50,866 bases of DNA from an uncultured Roseovarius sp. (GCF_913054395.1 NZ_CAJXIP010000008.1:1-50866); one strand, 5' to 3'. Counted from the first letter of the stretch, positions 8,975 to 16,934 are shown. Notes: generated by a model from the letters alone, not told the origin. Numbers and translations: made by a program.

Positions 8975-9787
8975 ATGGCAGGCAGCGCTGCCGAGTTTGT
9001 CGGTAACATTCCCAAACATTACAATGCCGAACTCGGCCCTATTCTCTTCGCGGATTTCGCCGATCGATTGACTGGCGCCTGTTGCGATGGCGCGCCGACA
9101 CGGGTCATAGAACTGGCAGCCGGGACCGGCATTGTAAGCCGGAAACTTCGGGACCAGCTGCCTGCCGAGACGTCGCTTCAGGTCACCGATCTCAATCCTC
9201 CGATGCTCGACGTGGCCCGAGGCAAGTTCGCTGACGGCGAGAACGTGGGTTTCGCTGTCGCAAACGCGATGGAACTTCCGTTTGACGACGCGGAGTTCGA
9301 CCTTGTGGTCTGCCAGTTTGGTGTGATGTTCTTCCCTGACAAACCCGCCGCCTTTCGCGAAGCGGCGCGCGTTCTCAAGCCGGGGGGCCGCTTTGTCTTC
9401 AATGTCTTCAGCGCGATGCAGGAAAATCCCTACTCGCAGATTGCCTATGCGGTTCCGGCACAGTTCTTTACCGGCGAGCCTCCGGGGTTCTACAAGGTAC
9501 CTTTTCATTATGGAAACCCTGAAAAGGTTCGCGCGGATCTGTCGGCCGCCGGATGGCGGGAGGTGAGCCATGATACGATCCGGTTGAAGAAAAAGATCGC
9601 AAATCCGGAAGGTTTCGCCAGGGGTCTCGTTTACGGCAATCCATTGATCGACGAAATCACCAACCGAGGGGACATCGACCCCGAAACGGTCGCCAAAGCC
9701 GTGCTCAGGGCGTTAAACGTGACCTTCGGCCCGGCCGACATGACAATGCCGCTGGAAGCAACGATTTTCACCTGCGTCAAGACCTGA
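8975..9787 (+). CDS. SAM-dependent class I methyltransferase (Methyltransf_11 type)
   Basis: A 270-residue cytoplasmic methyltransferase. The SAM-binding motif I reads VIELAAGTGIVSR, the acidic residue of motif II is in LQVTDLNPPML, and the post-motif region DLVVCQFGVMFFPD plus REAARVLKPGGRFVF is typical of UbiE/Methyltransf_11 proteins. ATG 8975 is favoured because GGGAG lies seven bases upstream; ATG 8957 is an in-frame alternative. The substrate cannot be read from sequence. The gene stands alone between a dipeptidase relic and a transposase relic, and each flank has a long hairpin, so it may be a cargo gene of a decayed mobile unit. Confidence 0.85.
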   Translation: MAGSAAEFVGNIPKHYNAELGPILFADFADRLTGACCDGAPTRVIELAAGTGIVSRKLRDQLPAETSLQVTDLNPPMLDVARGKFADGENVGFAVANAMELPFDDAEFDLVVCQFGVMFFPDKPAAFREAARVLKPGGRFVFNVFSAMQENPYSQIAYAVPAQFFTGEPPGFYKVPFHYGNPEKVRADLSAAGWREVSHDTIRLKKKIANPEGFARGLVYGNPLIDEITNRGDIDPETVAKAVLRALNVTFGPADMTMPLEATIFTCVKT

Positions 9788-9795
9788 CAAAGCCG

Positions 9796-10002
9796 ACACG
9801 CGACGACGCCAGGCGTAACGCGTTCGACTACATCGAGATGTTCTACAACCCGAAGCGCAAACACACGTACAACGGCTTGCCGTCGCCCGTTGACTACGAA
9901 ATCAGACAGCAGAAACTGAACGAGGCGGGCGTCCGGTCATCAGGTGCGGAATGGAACCGCCTGGCCTTGCCGGACCAGGCGTCGATACGTATCGCGCACT
10001 AA
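9796..10002 (+). pseudogene. Relic of an IS3-family transposase orfB (C-terminal tail)
   Basis: The frame ending with TAA at 10000-10002 encodes RRNAFDYIEMFYNPKRKHTY and then LPSPVDYEIRQQKLNEAGV, the characteristic end of IS3-group OrfB transposases. The DDE catalytic core is absent. The relic begins 8 bp after the methyltransferase stop and reads in the opposite direction from the orfA relic near 3.1 kb, so the two are not simply halves of one element. Confidence 0.82.
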
Positions 10003-10006
10003 GATG

Positions 10007-10040
10007 GCGGCGCAACGATCCTTACCGGATGTTGCGCCGC
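10007..10040. repeat. Hairpin 2 after the transposase relic
   Basis: GCGGCGCAAC (10007-10016) pairs with GTTGCGCCGC (10031-10040). Inside, after one bulged G, ATCC (10018-10021) pairs with GGAT (10027-10030) around TTACC. It starts 4 bp after the relic's stop. It may be a terminator or the remains of an element end. Its loop region resembles that of the hairpin at 8553-8593. Confidence 0.65.
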
Positions 10041-10114
10041 TCGCAGGGTTGCCCTGTCTGGTGACATACCAGATGCAAAGGAAGCCTTCGCACATGCATG
10101 GGGCGGCTCGCGCC

Positions 10115-10396
10115 CTATTTCAATTCTGTCACCGTGAGCTTTCCATTCACCCGTTCCGCGACGAATTCGATGTTGGCGCCGGGTTCGAGCTGACCGAACA
10201 TAGCCTCGTCGGCGACACGAAAGACCATGGTCATCGCAGGCATCTCCAGATTGATCAGCTCTTCGTGAATGATGGTGACCTTGCCCGCATCAGGGGCCAC
10301 TTTCTTGACGACACCCTTGGTATAGGCCGGCTCTGCGAAGGCCCCGGTTGCGGTTGTAAGGGCAAGACCCAGCAGGATGGATTTGAACAGCTTCAT
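10115..10396 (-). CDS. CusF-like periplasmic copper-binding protein
   Basis: A 93-residue protein with a signal peptide ending at AFA (residue 21) and a small beta-barrel like CusF, the periplasmic copper chaperone of the CusCBA exporter. In CusF the Cu(I) ligands follow His-x7-Trp-x2-Met-x-Met. Here the pattern is His44-x7-Met52-x2-Met55-x-Met57, so the Trp that caps copper in CusF is replaced by Met. It is the last gene of a minus-strand copper operon, 24 bp after the cupredoxin gene. Likely role: passing copper to the multicopper oxidase or an exporter. No CusA/CusB is present here. Confidence 0.85.
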   Translation of the reverse strand: MKLFKSILLGLALTTATGAFAEPAYTKGVVKKVAPDAGKVTIIHEELINLEMPAMTMVFRVADEAMFGQLEPGANIEFVAERVNGKLTVTELK

Positions 10397-10420
10397 AGTG
10401 TTTCCTTTCAGGTTATGGGG

Positions 10421-10978
10421 TTAATTCGACGTCACATTAAGCGGGCCGTGCATTCCCATTTCCATGTGGCCCGGTATCAGGCAGGCAAAGTTGAATTCGC
10501 CCGCATTGGCAAAGGTCCAGATGATCTCGCCGCTTTCGCCGGGGGCAAGGCGCACCGAATTGGGATCATCATGTTCCATCTCGGGAAACTTGATCATCAG
10601 CGCGCGATGTTTTTCGTTATTGGCGAAGGTATCCATGACAAACTCATGGTCGACCTCACCGGCATTGGTGATCTTGAAATGCACGGTCTCGCCTTCGGTG
10701 AATTTCAGGTCGCCCGGTTCAAAAAGCATCTCGCCATCGGCGGTTTCCATCATGGTAACCTTGATAAGGCGATCGACGTCATCCGTGTTGCCCGGCATGC
10801 CGATCTGCATCATGTCCATTTGGCCCGCGCCATGCGCATGATCATGTACATGGTCGTGACCCTCCTGCTTTTTCATGTGGCCTGCATCATGCCCGTGACC
10901 GCCATCATGGCTTCCGGCGGCGATTGCCAGGCTTGCCGATACTGCCAGGATGCCTGTGGCGAGGATAAGTTTTTTCAT
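10421..10978 (-). CDS. Cupredoxin (plastocyanin-like copper protein) with His-rich N-terminus
   Basis: A 185-residue exported protein: signal peptide (residues 1-20), a His/Asp/Gly-rich segment (24-50) likely to bind metal loosely, and a C-terminal cupredoxin domain. The type 1 copper ligands are visible as His111 (VDHEF), Cys166 and His171 (FACLIPGH), and Met174 or Met176. Such proteins carry electrons or sequester copper in the periplasm. The gene lies 17 bp after the multicopper oxidase gene and is probably co-transcribed, so it may accept electrons from, or deliver copper to, that oxidase. Confidence 0.9.
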   Translation of the reverse strand: MKKLILATGILAVSASLAIAAGSHDGGHGHDAGHMKKQEGHDHVHDHAHGAGQMDMMQIGMPGNTDDVDRLIKVTMMETADGEMLFEPGDLKFTEGETVHFKITNAGEVDHEFVMDTFANNEKHRALMIKFPEMEHDDPNSVRLAPGESGEIIWTFANAGEFNFACLIPGHMEMGMHGPLNVTSN

Positions 10979-10995
10979 TTCTGCTCTCCGTTCAT

Positions 10996-12351
10996 TCAGG
11001 TTTTCCGCGCCCTGTCCGGGCGGGGTGTGAGGATGGTTTCCGCTTTTGTGTTAGAGGTGAATTCCGGCAGTTCACCGGTCCATTCATAGGCCTGCGTTCC
11101 GGGCGGGTTGTCGTACCAGCCGGGATCGGAGTAATCATTTGCCTCGATGCCCTCGCGCACCTTAACGACCGAGAACATGCCGCCCATCTCTATCGGTCCG
11201 TGCGGGCCCCAACCGGTCATCATCGGCACGGTGTTCTCGGGCAGTTCCATTTCCATCATGCCCATTTCGGCCATGCCATTGCTGCCCATCGGCATATATT
11301 CCGGCTGATGCTTGCGGATCATTCCGGTCAGTCGGCGCTTGTCGGCACCGATGAAGTTCGGCACGTCGTGGCCCATGGCATTCATCGTGTGATGCGACTT
11401 GTGGCAATGGATCGCCCAATCGCCGGGATGGAACGCGTCAAACTCATAGGCGCGCATGGCCCCTACCGGGATGTCGATCGAGACTTCGGGCCACCGCGCC
11501 TCCTTGGGAACCCAGCCACCATCGGTGCAGGTCACCTCGAAATCATAGCCATGCATGTGGATCGGGTGATTGGTCATGGTCAGGTTGCCGACACGCACGC
11601 GCACCCTGTCGCCCAGGCCTACAACCAGCGGGTCGATATCGGGAAACACCCGGCTATTCCAGGTCCAGAGATTGAAATCGCTCATGGTCATCACGCGCGG
11701 GATATAGGTGCCCGGATCAATATCGAACGCGTTCAGCATGATGCAGAAATCGCGGTCCACCGGCATGAAGGCCGGGTCCTTGGGGTGGACGATGAACATG
11801 CCCATCATCCCCATCGCCATCTGCACCATTTCATCGGCATGCGGGTGATACATGAAGGTGCCCGATTTCACGAGATCGAACTCGTAGACAAAGGTTTTGC
11901 CGGGGGGGATGCCGGGATGGCTAAGCCCGCCGACCCCGTCCATGCCCGAAGGCAGGATAAGCCCGTGCCAATGCACCGTGGTATGTTCCGGCAGCTTGTT
12001 GGTGACAAATATCCGCACCCTGTCGCCCTCGACCGCCTCGATCGTGGGGCCGGTGGATTGGCCATTATAGCCCCAGAGATAGGCGGTCATGCCATCGGCA
12101 AGCTCGCGTTCCACCGGCTCGGCGACCAGGTGGAATTCCTTGACGTTGCCATTCATGCGATAGGGCAGCGTCCAGCCATTGAGCGTGACCACCGGGTTAT
12201 AGTCGGGACCGGAATTGGGCCTGAGCGGGGATTGCGTGGAGGCATTGTCCATCACCGCGGCCTCGGGGAGGCCCATGTTTCGGGATTTTGCCATTGCGCC
12301 GGTGGCCATCAGCCCCGCGCCGGCAGTGAGAAGTTGACGTCTGTTCATCAT
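10996..12351 (-). CDS. Multicopper oxidase (copper-resistance type), Tat-exported
   Basis: A 451-residue periplasmic oxidase. The start is ATG 12351 (MMNRRQLLTAG), with AAGGA upstream and a twin-arginine signal (Arg4-Arg5). All copper motifs are present: HWHG (127-130), HPHA (169-172), HPIHMHG (262-268) and HCHxxxHxxxxM (315-326), which gives the T1 Cys316 with an axial Met326 and the trinuclear cluster. A Met/His-rich stretch at about 353-379 resembles the accessory Cu(I)-binding segments of CueO/CopA-type cuprous oxidases. Probable role: oxidising toxic Cu(I) to Cu(II). Neighbours are a TolC-like lipoprotein (13 bp upstream) and a cupredoxin. Confidence 0.93.
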   Translation of the reverse strand: MMNRRQLLTAGAGLMATGAMAKSRNMGLPEAAVMDNASTQSPLRPNSGPDYNPVVTLNGWTLPYRMNGNVKEFHLVAEPVERELADGMTAYLWGYNGQSTGPTIEAVEGDRVRIFVTNKLPEHTTVHWHGLILPSGMDGVGGLSHPGIPPGKTFVYEFDLVKSGTFMYHPHADEMVQMAMGMMGMFIVHPKDPAFMPVDRDFCIMLNAFDIDPGTYIPRVMTMSDFNLWTWNSRVFPDIDPLVVGLGDRVRVRVGNLTMTNHPIHMHGYDFEVTCTDGGWVPKEARWPEVSIDIPVGAMRAYEFDAFHPGDWAIHCHKSHHTMNAMGHDVPNFIGADKRRLTGMIRKHQPEYMPMGSNGMAEMGMMEMELPENTVPMMTGWGPHGPIEMGGMFSVVKVREGIEANDYSDPGWYDNPPGTQAYEWTGELPEFTSNTKAETILTPRPDRARKT

Positions 12352-12364
12352 CTTATGTTCCTTT

Positions 12365-13834
12365 TCAATGCCCGCCGGTGCCGTCACCGGCCACCGACGC
12401 CTGAGCACCGCCACCGCTGCCTGCGCCACCGCCTCCGCCATGCACGGCGGCCACAAGGTTGGCCTCTGCCAGCCAGAAATCGCGTCGCGCACCGGCCTCG
12501 GTCAGGTTGGAATTCAGCCGCGCGCGGGTGTCCGCCAAAAGCTCGAATGTGTTGGTGATCATGCCGTTGTAGGACAACAGCGCCTCTTCCTCGATGCTCT
12601 GACGCAGCGGCAGGACCGCATCGCGATAGTGACGCGCGATCTGGTGCGTGCCGAGATAAGACGCATGCGCCGCACGCGCCTCGGAGCGCACATTCACCGC
12701 CCGTTCGGCAAGCTGATGCGCGGCCAGCATATAGGCCGCCTCGGACCGCTTGAGACGTGCCTTTCCGCTGTCGAAAACCGGGATCGCGAATTCAAGCTCG
12801 ACCTGTGGCGTGGTCTCTGTTTCAGTCCCGCCGCCATCGTTCTCGCGCTCACGCTCGGCCCCGACCACCAGTTCCAGATCGGTGACGTATCGTGTCGCTT
12901 CGGTCATTCCGCGTGCTTTGGCCATGCTGTCCAGTTCAAGTCTCGCAAGCGCCAGATCGACCCGCGACCTAAGTGCGTCGCGCTCGATATGCGGGCGGCT
13001 TTTCACCTGTCCGGGCAGGCGTGGCAGGGCATTGGGCACAAAATAATTCACGTCCTGCCCCCAAAGACCCATCTGCCGGGTCAGCGCCTCTTTCGCCAGC
13101 GAGGCGGCAAGCCTGGCCTGTGCCCGCTGGCCGGTCAACTCGGCATAGAACGCATGTTCGCGCGCCTGATCCGCCTTGTTGAGATAGCCGGTCTCGCCAA
13201 GCCGCGCGGCCAGTTCGGACGCCGCATCGGCGGTGCTCTGGGCCTCGCGGACCAACCCGGCGGCCTCGAAGGCGGCTACGGCATCGACCCAGGCACGCCG
13301 GGTGTCGAGAGCAACGCTCAGGGTCTTTTCGACCGCAGCAAGCTGTGCCTGACGGAATTTCACATCCGCCATACGGCTGCGCCCCTGTTGCGTGAAGGCC
13401 GCCAAAAGATTGCTGGCGATGGTCGCTTCGATGGAGCGGTACGCGCCCAGCCCATCGGCATTGATCCCCAGCACCCCGATGGAAACCACCGGATTGGGCA
13501 TCATGATGGATTGCCAGGCCTCGGCCGCAGACACGCCAAGCTGTGCATAGGCCGCCTGAAGGCCTCGGTTGTTCAACAGCGCGACCTGCACGGCGGCATC
13601 GGCGTCAAGCGTCTTGCCCTGAACCATGGCATGCACGCGCTTGGCATTGGCCTCGATCGCGGGGGCATCCATCAACAGGGCGGTGTCCTTGCCCAGCACC
13701 TTGCGCCCATTGTCCGCGACCGGCGCAAAGGCGGCCTTGGGATCGGCAAACTTCGCCACCTGCTGCGGCGAGGCACAAGCCGAAATCAGCAGGGCGGCAG
13801 AAAACGCCAGCCCGGTTTTGCGTGGCACTCTCAT
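12365..13834 (-). CDS. TolC/CusC-type outer-membrane efflux lipoprotein
   Basis: A 489-residue outer-membrane factor with a lipobox ISAC (Cys20) after a short signal. The body has the two long heptad-rich helical repeats of the OEP/TolC family (around residues 85-260 and 290-460), with the conserved phrase VELEFAIPVFDSGKARL in the second repeat. The last 35 residues are a Gly/Ala-rich tail. It starts within the last bases of the upstream small lipoprotein gene (ATGA overlap) and precedes the multicopper oxidase. No inner-membrane pump or adaptor is encoded nearby, so either the pump is elsewhere or this protein has a different job in copper handling. Confidence 0.9.
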   Translation of the reverse strand: MRVPRKTGLAFSAALLISACASPQQVAKFADPKAAFAPVADNGRKVLGKDTALLMDAPAIEANAKRVHAMVQGKTLDADAAVQVALLNNRGLQAAYAQLGVSAAEAWQSIMMPNPVVSIGVLGINADGLGAYRSIEATIASNLLAAFTQQGRSRMADVKFRQAQLAAVEKTLSVALDTRRAWVDAVAAFEAAGLVREAQSTADAASELAARLGETGYLNKADQAREHAFYAELTGQRAQARLAASLAKEALTRQMGLWGQDVNYFVPNALPRLPGQVKSRPHIERDALRSRVDLALARLELDSMAKARGMTEATRYVTDLELVVGAERERENDGGGTETETTPQVELEFAIPVFDSGKARLKRSEAAYMLAAHQLAERAVNVRSEARAAHASYLGTHQIARHYRDAVLPLRQSIEEEALLSYNGMITNTFELLADTRARLNSNLTEAGARRDFWLAEANLVAAVHGGGGGAGSGGGAQASVAGDGTGGH

Positions 13835-14064
13835 TCGTGGCCCCCCTTGTGATCGGGGGATTGCCGGTCATTGAGCGCGCGCCACGAGGCGGGCCCCGTG
13901 ACCGGACGCGCGGTATAGCCGGTCAGCAGCGACGCAGCGTTGGCGTGGTCATGGCTGGTCTCAGGGGTAGCAGCAGCAGCCAATCGGGCTGGTGGTTGCG
14001 GTTCGGTCACCGCGCCACAGGCCGCAAGGGCTATGGGAAAGCCCAGTACAATATAGAATTTCAT
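13831..14064 (-). CDS. Small putative lipoprotein in copper operon
   Basis: A 77-residue protein with a lipobox LAAC (Cys16) right after a short hydrophobic signal. The mature part is short, Ala/Pro-rich and contains scattered His (SHDHANAA, DHKGGHE). No known domain is recognised. Its stop overlaps the start of the TolC-like gene by four bases, so translation is probably coupled. His content and position suggest an envelope metal-binding role. Confidence 0.72.
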   Translation of the reverse strand: MKFYIVLGFPIALAACGAVTEPQPPARLAAAATPETSHDHANAASLLTGYTARPVTGPASWRALNDRQSPDHKGGHE

Positions 14065-14148
14065 GATTTTTCCTGATCGAAAGAACGCTATACAGGACCC
14101 TCACGTCAACCGTGTGTCCCGCTCATTCAGACCCGGCACGGCCGGGGA

Positions 14149-14514
14149 TCAGGTATTTGGGGGCCTCAAAAGGCCGTCAGCGCGCTCAAGCGCCAAAAGC
14201 TGCTGTTCCCGCGAGGAGATCACCACCGACAGCAGAACCGAGATCACAACAGCCTCGGACGGCTCATATGCCACAGCCGAGCACGCGTGCATCATACAGG
14301 TCTCGTGATCATGCGCGGATGTGGCGTCATCGCTCGCCGCGGAATGGTTTTCGTGATCCATCACCATCGGCGCAGCCTTCGTCGCATCGGATGCGGCATG
14401 CGCACAATGGTCCTGATGCATCACGCCAGTCGAGGCCATCGCCGCACCATTGGCCGCGATCGCCACGATCAGCGCCAGCAGGAAGGTTTGAAAAATGACC
14501 CGCAGATACATCAT
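14149..14514 (-). CDS. His/Met-rich small exported or membrane protein, first gene of copper operon
   Basis: A 121-residue protein starting MMYLRVIFQTFLLALIVAI at 14514; the longer upstream frame runs into the shared promoter region. A hydrophobic N-terminal segment is followed by a His/Met/Asp-rich centre (HQDHCAHAA, MVMDHENHSAASD, HDHETCMMHAC), then a second hydrophobic stretch and a tail ending LLRPPNT. The layout resembles small DUF2946-type proteins found beside metal genes, but this is only a resemblance. It probably binds copper at the membrane. The ribosome binding site is weak, so 14511 is an equally good start. Confidence 0.65.
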   Translation of the reverse strand: MMYLRVIFQTFLLALIVAIAANGAAMASTGVMHQDHCAHAASDATKAAPMVMDHENHSAASDDATSAHDHETCMMHACSAVAYEPSEAVVISVLLSVVISSREQQLLALERADGLLRPPNT

Positions 14515-14807
14515 TTCTTTTGGATAAACCGTGGGGTTCTGCCACGCAACCCAAATAAGCCCCTGCCCCGCTTGCGGGCAATTGTCGGCGCATCCCGAAG
14601 GCAAAGGAAACCCTCCTTTGCCGCCCTTTGCAACCATCGTCGGACCGTCTGGCCAGGCACGGGACCAAATTATGTCAGGCGCGAAACCGATTATTGTGAT
14701 AGAAAACAGTCAGGGCGTGTCTGCTTTGTGCAGCATCATAGACCCGATACGCCTCAGTCAAAAATGATGCCCCCAAGGGGCACAGATTTCTATTGGGAGG
14801 TGGAAAT
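14515..14807. promoter_or_regulatory. Divergent promoter region of copper operon and SBP56 operon, with 23-bp palindrome
   Basis: This 293-bp region separates the minus-strand copper operon from the plus-strand SBP56 operon. A perfect palindrome lies at 14600-14622: GGCAAAGGA, a 5-base spacer AACCC, then TCCTTTGCC. Its size suits a MerR-type metal regulator or a transcription hairpin, but no regulator gene is adjacent and promoter elements could not be assigned. No gene is supported in the region. Confidence 0.5.
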
Positions 14808-16208
14808 ATGACCCTTAGACCAGATCCGACATTTCACGCATCGCCGAAACTTGCCATGCAAGCCCCGGCTGAAACCTATGGCTTTACCGTCATGCTAAGC
14901 CCGGATGGAAAGCAATCGGACGGGATCGCGGTCGTCGACCTCAAACCCGGTTCTGACACCTACGGCAAGATCGTGCACCAGGTAATCGTGCCCCACAAGG
15001 GCGACGAGTTTCACCATTTTGGCTGGAATGCCTGTTCCTCTTCGCTTTCGCCGCTCTCCGGGCATGCGTTTCTCGAACGTCGCTATCTGATCGTGCCCGG
15101 CATCCGCTCGTCGCGCATTTATATCATTGACGTCAAGGATCCGCTCAAGGCCCATATTCACAAGACGATCGAGCCCGAAGAGGTTTTTGCAAAGACCGGG
15201 TACTCGCGCCCGCATACCATCCATTGCGGCCCAGAGGGCATCTATGTCTCGACCCTTGGCGGCGGCGGCCCCGATGGCACAGACGGCCCACCGGGCATTT
15301 TCATCATGGATTGCGAAACCTTTGAGATCATCGGCCGCTACGAGATGGATCGCGGCAAGCAGGACAAGCATTATGACTTCTGGTGGAACCTGCCGCAGGA
15401 CTACATGGTCAGCTCCGAATGGGGCCTGCCGCCGCAATTTGAGAACGGCATCGTGGCCGAGGACCTCTTGAGCAACAAATACGGCCACTCGATCCACTTC
15501 TGGGATTTGCGCGCGCGTAAGAATATCCAGACGATGGATTTGGGCGAGAACCACCAGATGGCGCTTGAAATCCGTCCGGCGCATGACCCGACCAAATCCT
15601 ATGGGTTTTGCGGCGTGGTGGTGGATACAACCAACCTTCAGGGTGCAATCTTTACCTGGTGGCGCGATGACGATGGGGTCTGGCAATCGAAAAAGACCAT
15701 CACGATTGATCCTGTGCCCGCCGATGCCGACGACCTGCCTGATCTGCTCAAGGGATTTGGCGCGGTGCCGCCATTGGTCACCGATATCGACCTTAGCCTC
15801 GACGACAAATATCTCTACGTCGCCTGCTGGGGCCTCGGCGAGATGCATCAATACGATGTCAGCGACCCGATGAACCCGGTTTTGGCAGGCAAGGTAGAGC
15901 TTGGCGGCATTGTCGCCCATCACAAGCACCCCAATGGCGGCGATTTCGCCTTTGGTCCGCAGATGGTCGAGATAAGCCGCGACGGTAAACGGGTCTATTG
16001 GACCAACTCGCTTTATTCGACCTGGGACAATCAGTTCTATCCCAATGACGACGGCGGCCAGATGGTGATGGCCCATGTCGGGGAAAAGGGCGGGCTGACA
16101 CTAGACAAGGATTTCTACGTGGACTTCCCCAAGGGCCTGCGGGCACATCAGATCCGGCTTGAAGGCGGCGATTGCTCGACCGACAGCTTCTGCTACCCTT
16201 CGGTCTGA
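14808..16208 (+). CDS. mtoX: SBP56 / methanethiol oxidase family protein
   Basis: A 466-residue beta-propeller protein of the selenium-binding-protein (SBP56) family, whose characterised bacterial members oxidise methanethiol to formaldehyde, H2S and H2O2 using copper. Start: ATG 14808 with GGGAGG seven bases upstream. Family motifs: DEFHHFGWNAC (residues 66-76), IRSSRIYIIDV, RPHTIHC (Cys140), and the His-rich AHHKHPNGGDFAFGPQM near residue 370. The CSSC motif of animal SBP56 is CSSS here (Cys76, Ser79). No signal peptide is visible, unlike the exported Hyphomicrobium enzyme. It is directly followed by a membrane-protein gene and is divergent from a copper operon. The symbol assumes methanethiol oxidase activity. 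Confidence 0.82.
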   Translation: MTLRPDPTFHASPKLAMQAPAETYGFTVMLSPDGKQSDGIAVVDLKPGSDTYGKIVHQVIVPHKGDEFHHFGWNACSSSLSPLSGHAFLERRYLIVPGIRSSRIYIIDVKDPLKAHIHKTIEPEEVFAKTGYSRPHTIHCGPEGIYVSTLGGGGPDGTDGPPGIFIMDCETFEIIGRYEMDRGKQDKHYDFWWNLPQDYMVSSEWGLPPQFENGIVAEDLLSNKYGHSIHFWDLRARKNIQTMDLGENHQMALEIRPAHDPTKSYGFCGVVVDTTNLQGAIFTWWRDDDGVWQSKKTITIDPVPADADDLPDLLKGFGAVPPLVTDIDLSLDDKYLYVACWGLGEMHQYDVSDPMNPVLAGKVELGGIVAHHKHPNGGDFAFGPQMVEISRDGKRVYWTNSLYSTWDNQFYPNDDGGQMVMAHVGEKGGLTLDKDFYVDFPKGLRAHQIRLEGGDCSTDSFCYPSV

Positions 16209-16880
16209 ATGCTTGCTGATCCGTCCTCGGTGACGGCCCTTTGGGGGGCTGTCGTCTTTGCGGGCATCTATCACGGCATCAATCCGGGTATGGGCTGGCC
16301 GCTGGCGGTCTCGGCCGCCCTGATGGAGCGTCGCCACGGCGCCCTGGCATCGGCCCTCGCGCTTTTGGCGCTTGGTCATTTCCTTGCCATGCTGGCCATC
16401 CTCCTGCCGTTCTCGATGATGGTGGTCTTGCTGGACTGGCAGGTCAGCATCCGTATCGGGGCCGGCCTTATCGTGATCGCGATGGGGGGGTATCTTCTGA
16501 TCAACCGGCGCCACCCCAAGGTCCTGGCGCGCATCCATCCCGCGCGGCTGGCGCTGTGGTCGTTCCTCGCGGCCATGGCGCATGGGGCCGGGTTGATGCT
16601 TTTGCCCATCTTTCTGGGAATTTGTACGGTGAACGCGGGCGAAACCGGCCATATGGCAGCGCAGAGCCTGATGACCGGCAGCCTTGGGACGGCCTTGCTC
16701 GTGGCGGGGGTGCATACGCTTGCGATGACTGTCGCGGGCGGGGTGATCGCGACGGCGATCTATCTCTGGCTTGGTCTCAAGTTCCTGTCCCGGACCTGGT
16801 TCAACCTTGATCTGGTCTGGGCACTAAGCCTTGTCTGTGTCGGGCTTTTCGGCATCTGGGCGGCGGTTCAGGGGCATTGA
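16209..16880 (+). CDS. Polytopic membrane protein coupled to the SBP56 gene
   Basis: A 223-residue, very hydrophobic protein with roughly six transmembrane segments. Its ATG directly follows the TGA of the SBP56 gene (TGAATG), so translation is probably coupled. The N-terminal segment GIYHGINPGMGWPLAVSAALMERRHG contains a His-x2-Asn-Pro motif in a membrane helix; this is loosely like the HxxxxDH helix of NiCoT/UreH-type metal transporters, but I do not recognise the family with confidence. Charged loops are few. It could import a metal or move a volatile sulfur or selenium compound for its partner. A hairpin follows at 16905. Confidence 0.75.
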   Translation: MLADPSSVTALWGAVVFAGIYHGINPGMGWPLAVSAALMERRHGALASALALLALGHFLAMLAILLPFSMMVVLLDWQVSIRIGAGLIVIAMGGYLLINRRHPKVLARIHPARLALWSFLAAMAHGAGLMLLPIFLGICTVNAGETGHMAAQSLMTGSLGTALLVAGVHTLAMTVAGGVIATAIYLWLGLKFLSRTWFNLDLVWALSLVCVGLFGIWAAVQGH

Positions 16881-16900
16881 GGACCCGCGCCTGACACATG

Positions 16901-16934
16901 AAAACTGCCCCGCCCGGATCACCCGGCGGGGCAG
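16901..16934 (-). terminator. Rho-independent terminator, malate synthase operon (bidirectional hairpin)
   Basis: CTGCCCCGCC (16905-16914) pairs perfectly with GGCGGGGCAG (16925-16934) around a 10-base loop. On the minus strand the hairpin is followed by TTTT (16904-16901), so it ends the glcB-GlcG-like transcript. It also lies 25 bp after the plus-strand membrane protein gene and may stop that transcript less efficiently. Confidence 0.85.

Noticed and set aside
2930..10002. The orfA relic and the orfB tail as the two halves of one interrupted IS3 element.
   Set aside because: They point in opposite directions and seem to belong to different IS3 subgroups by sequence style.
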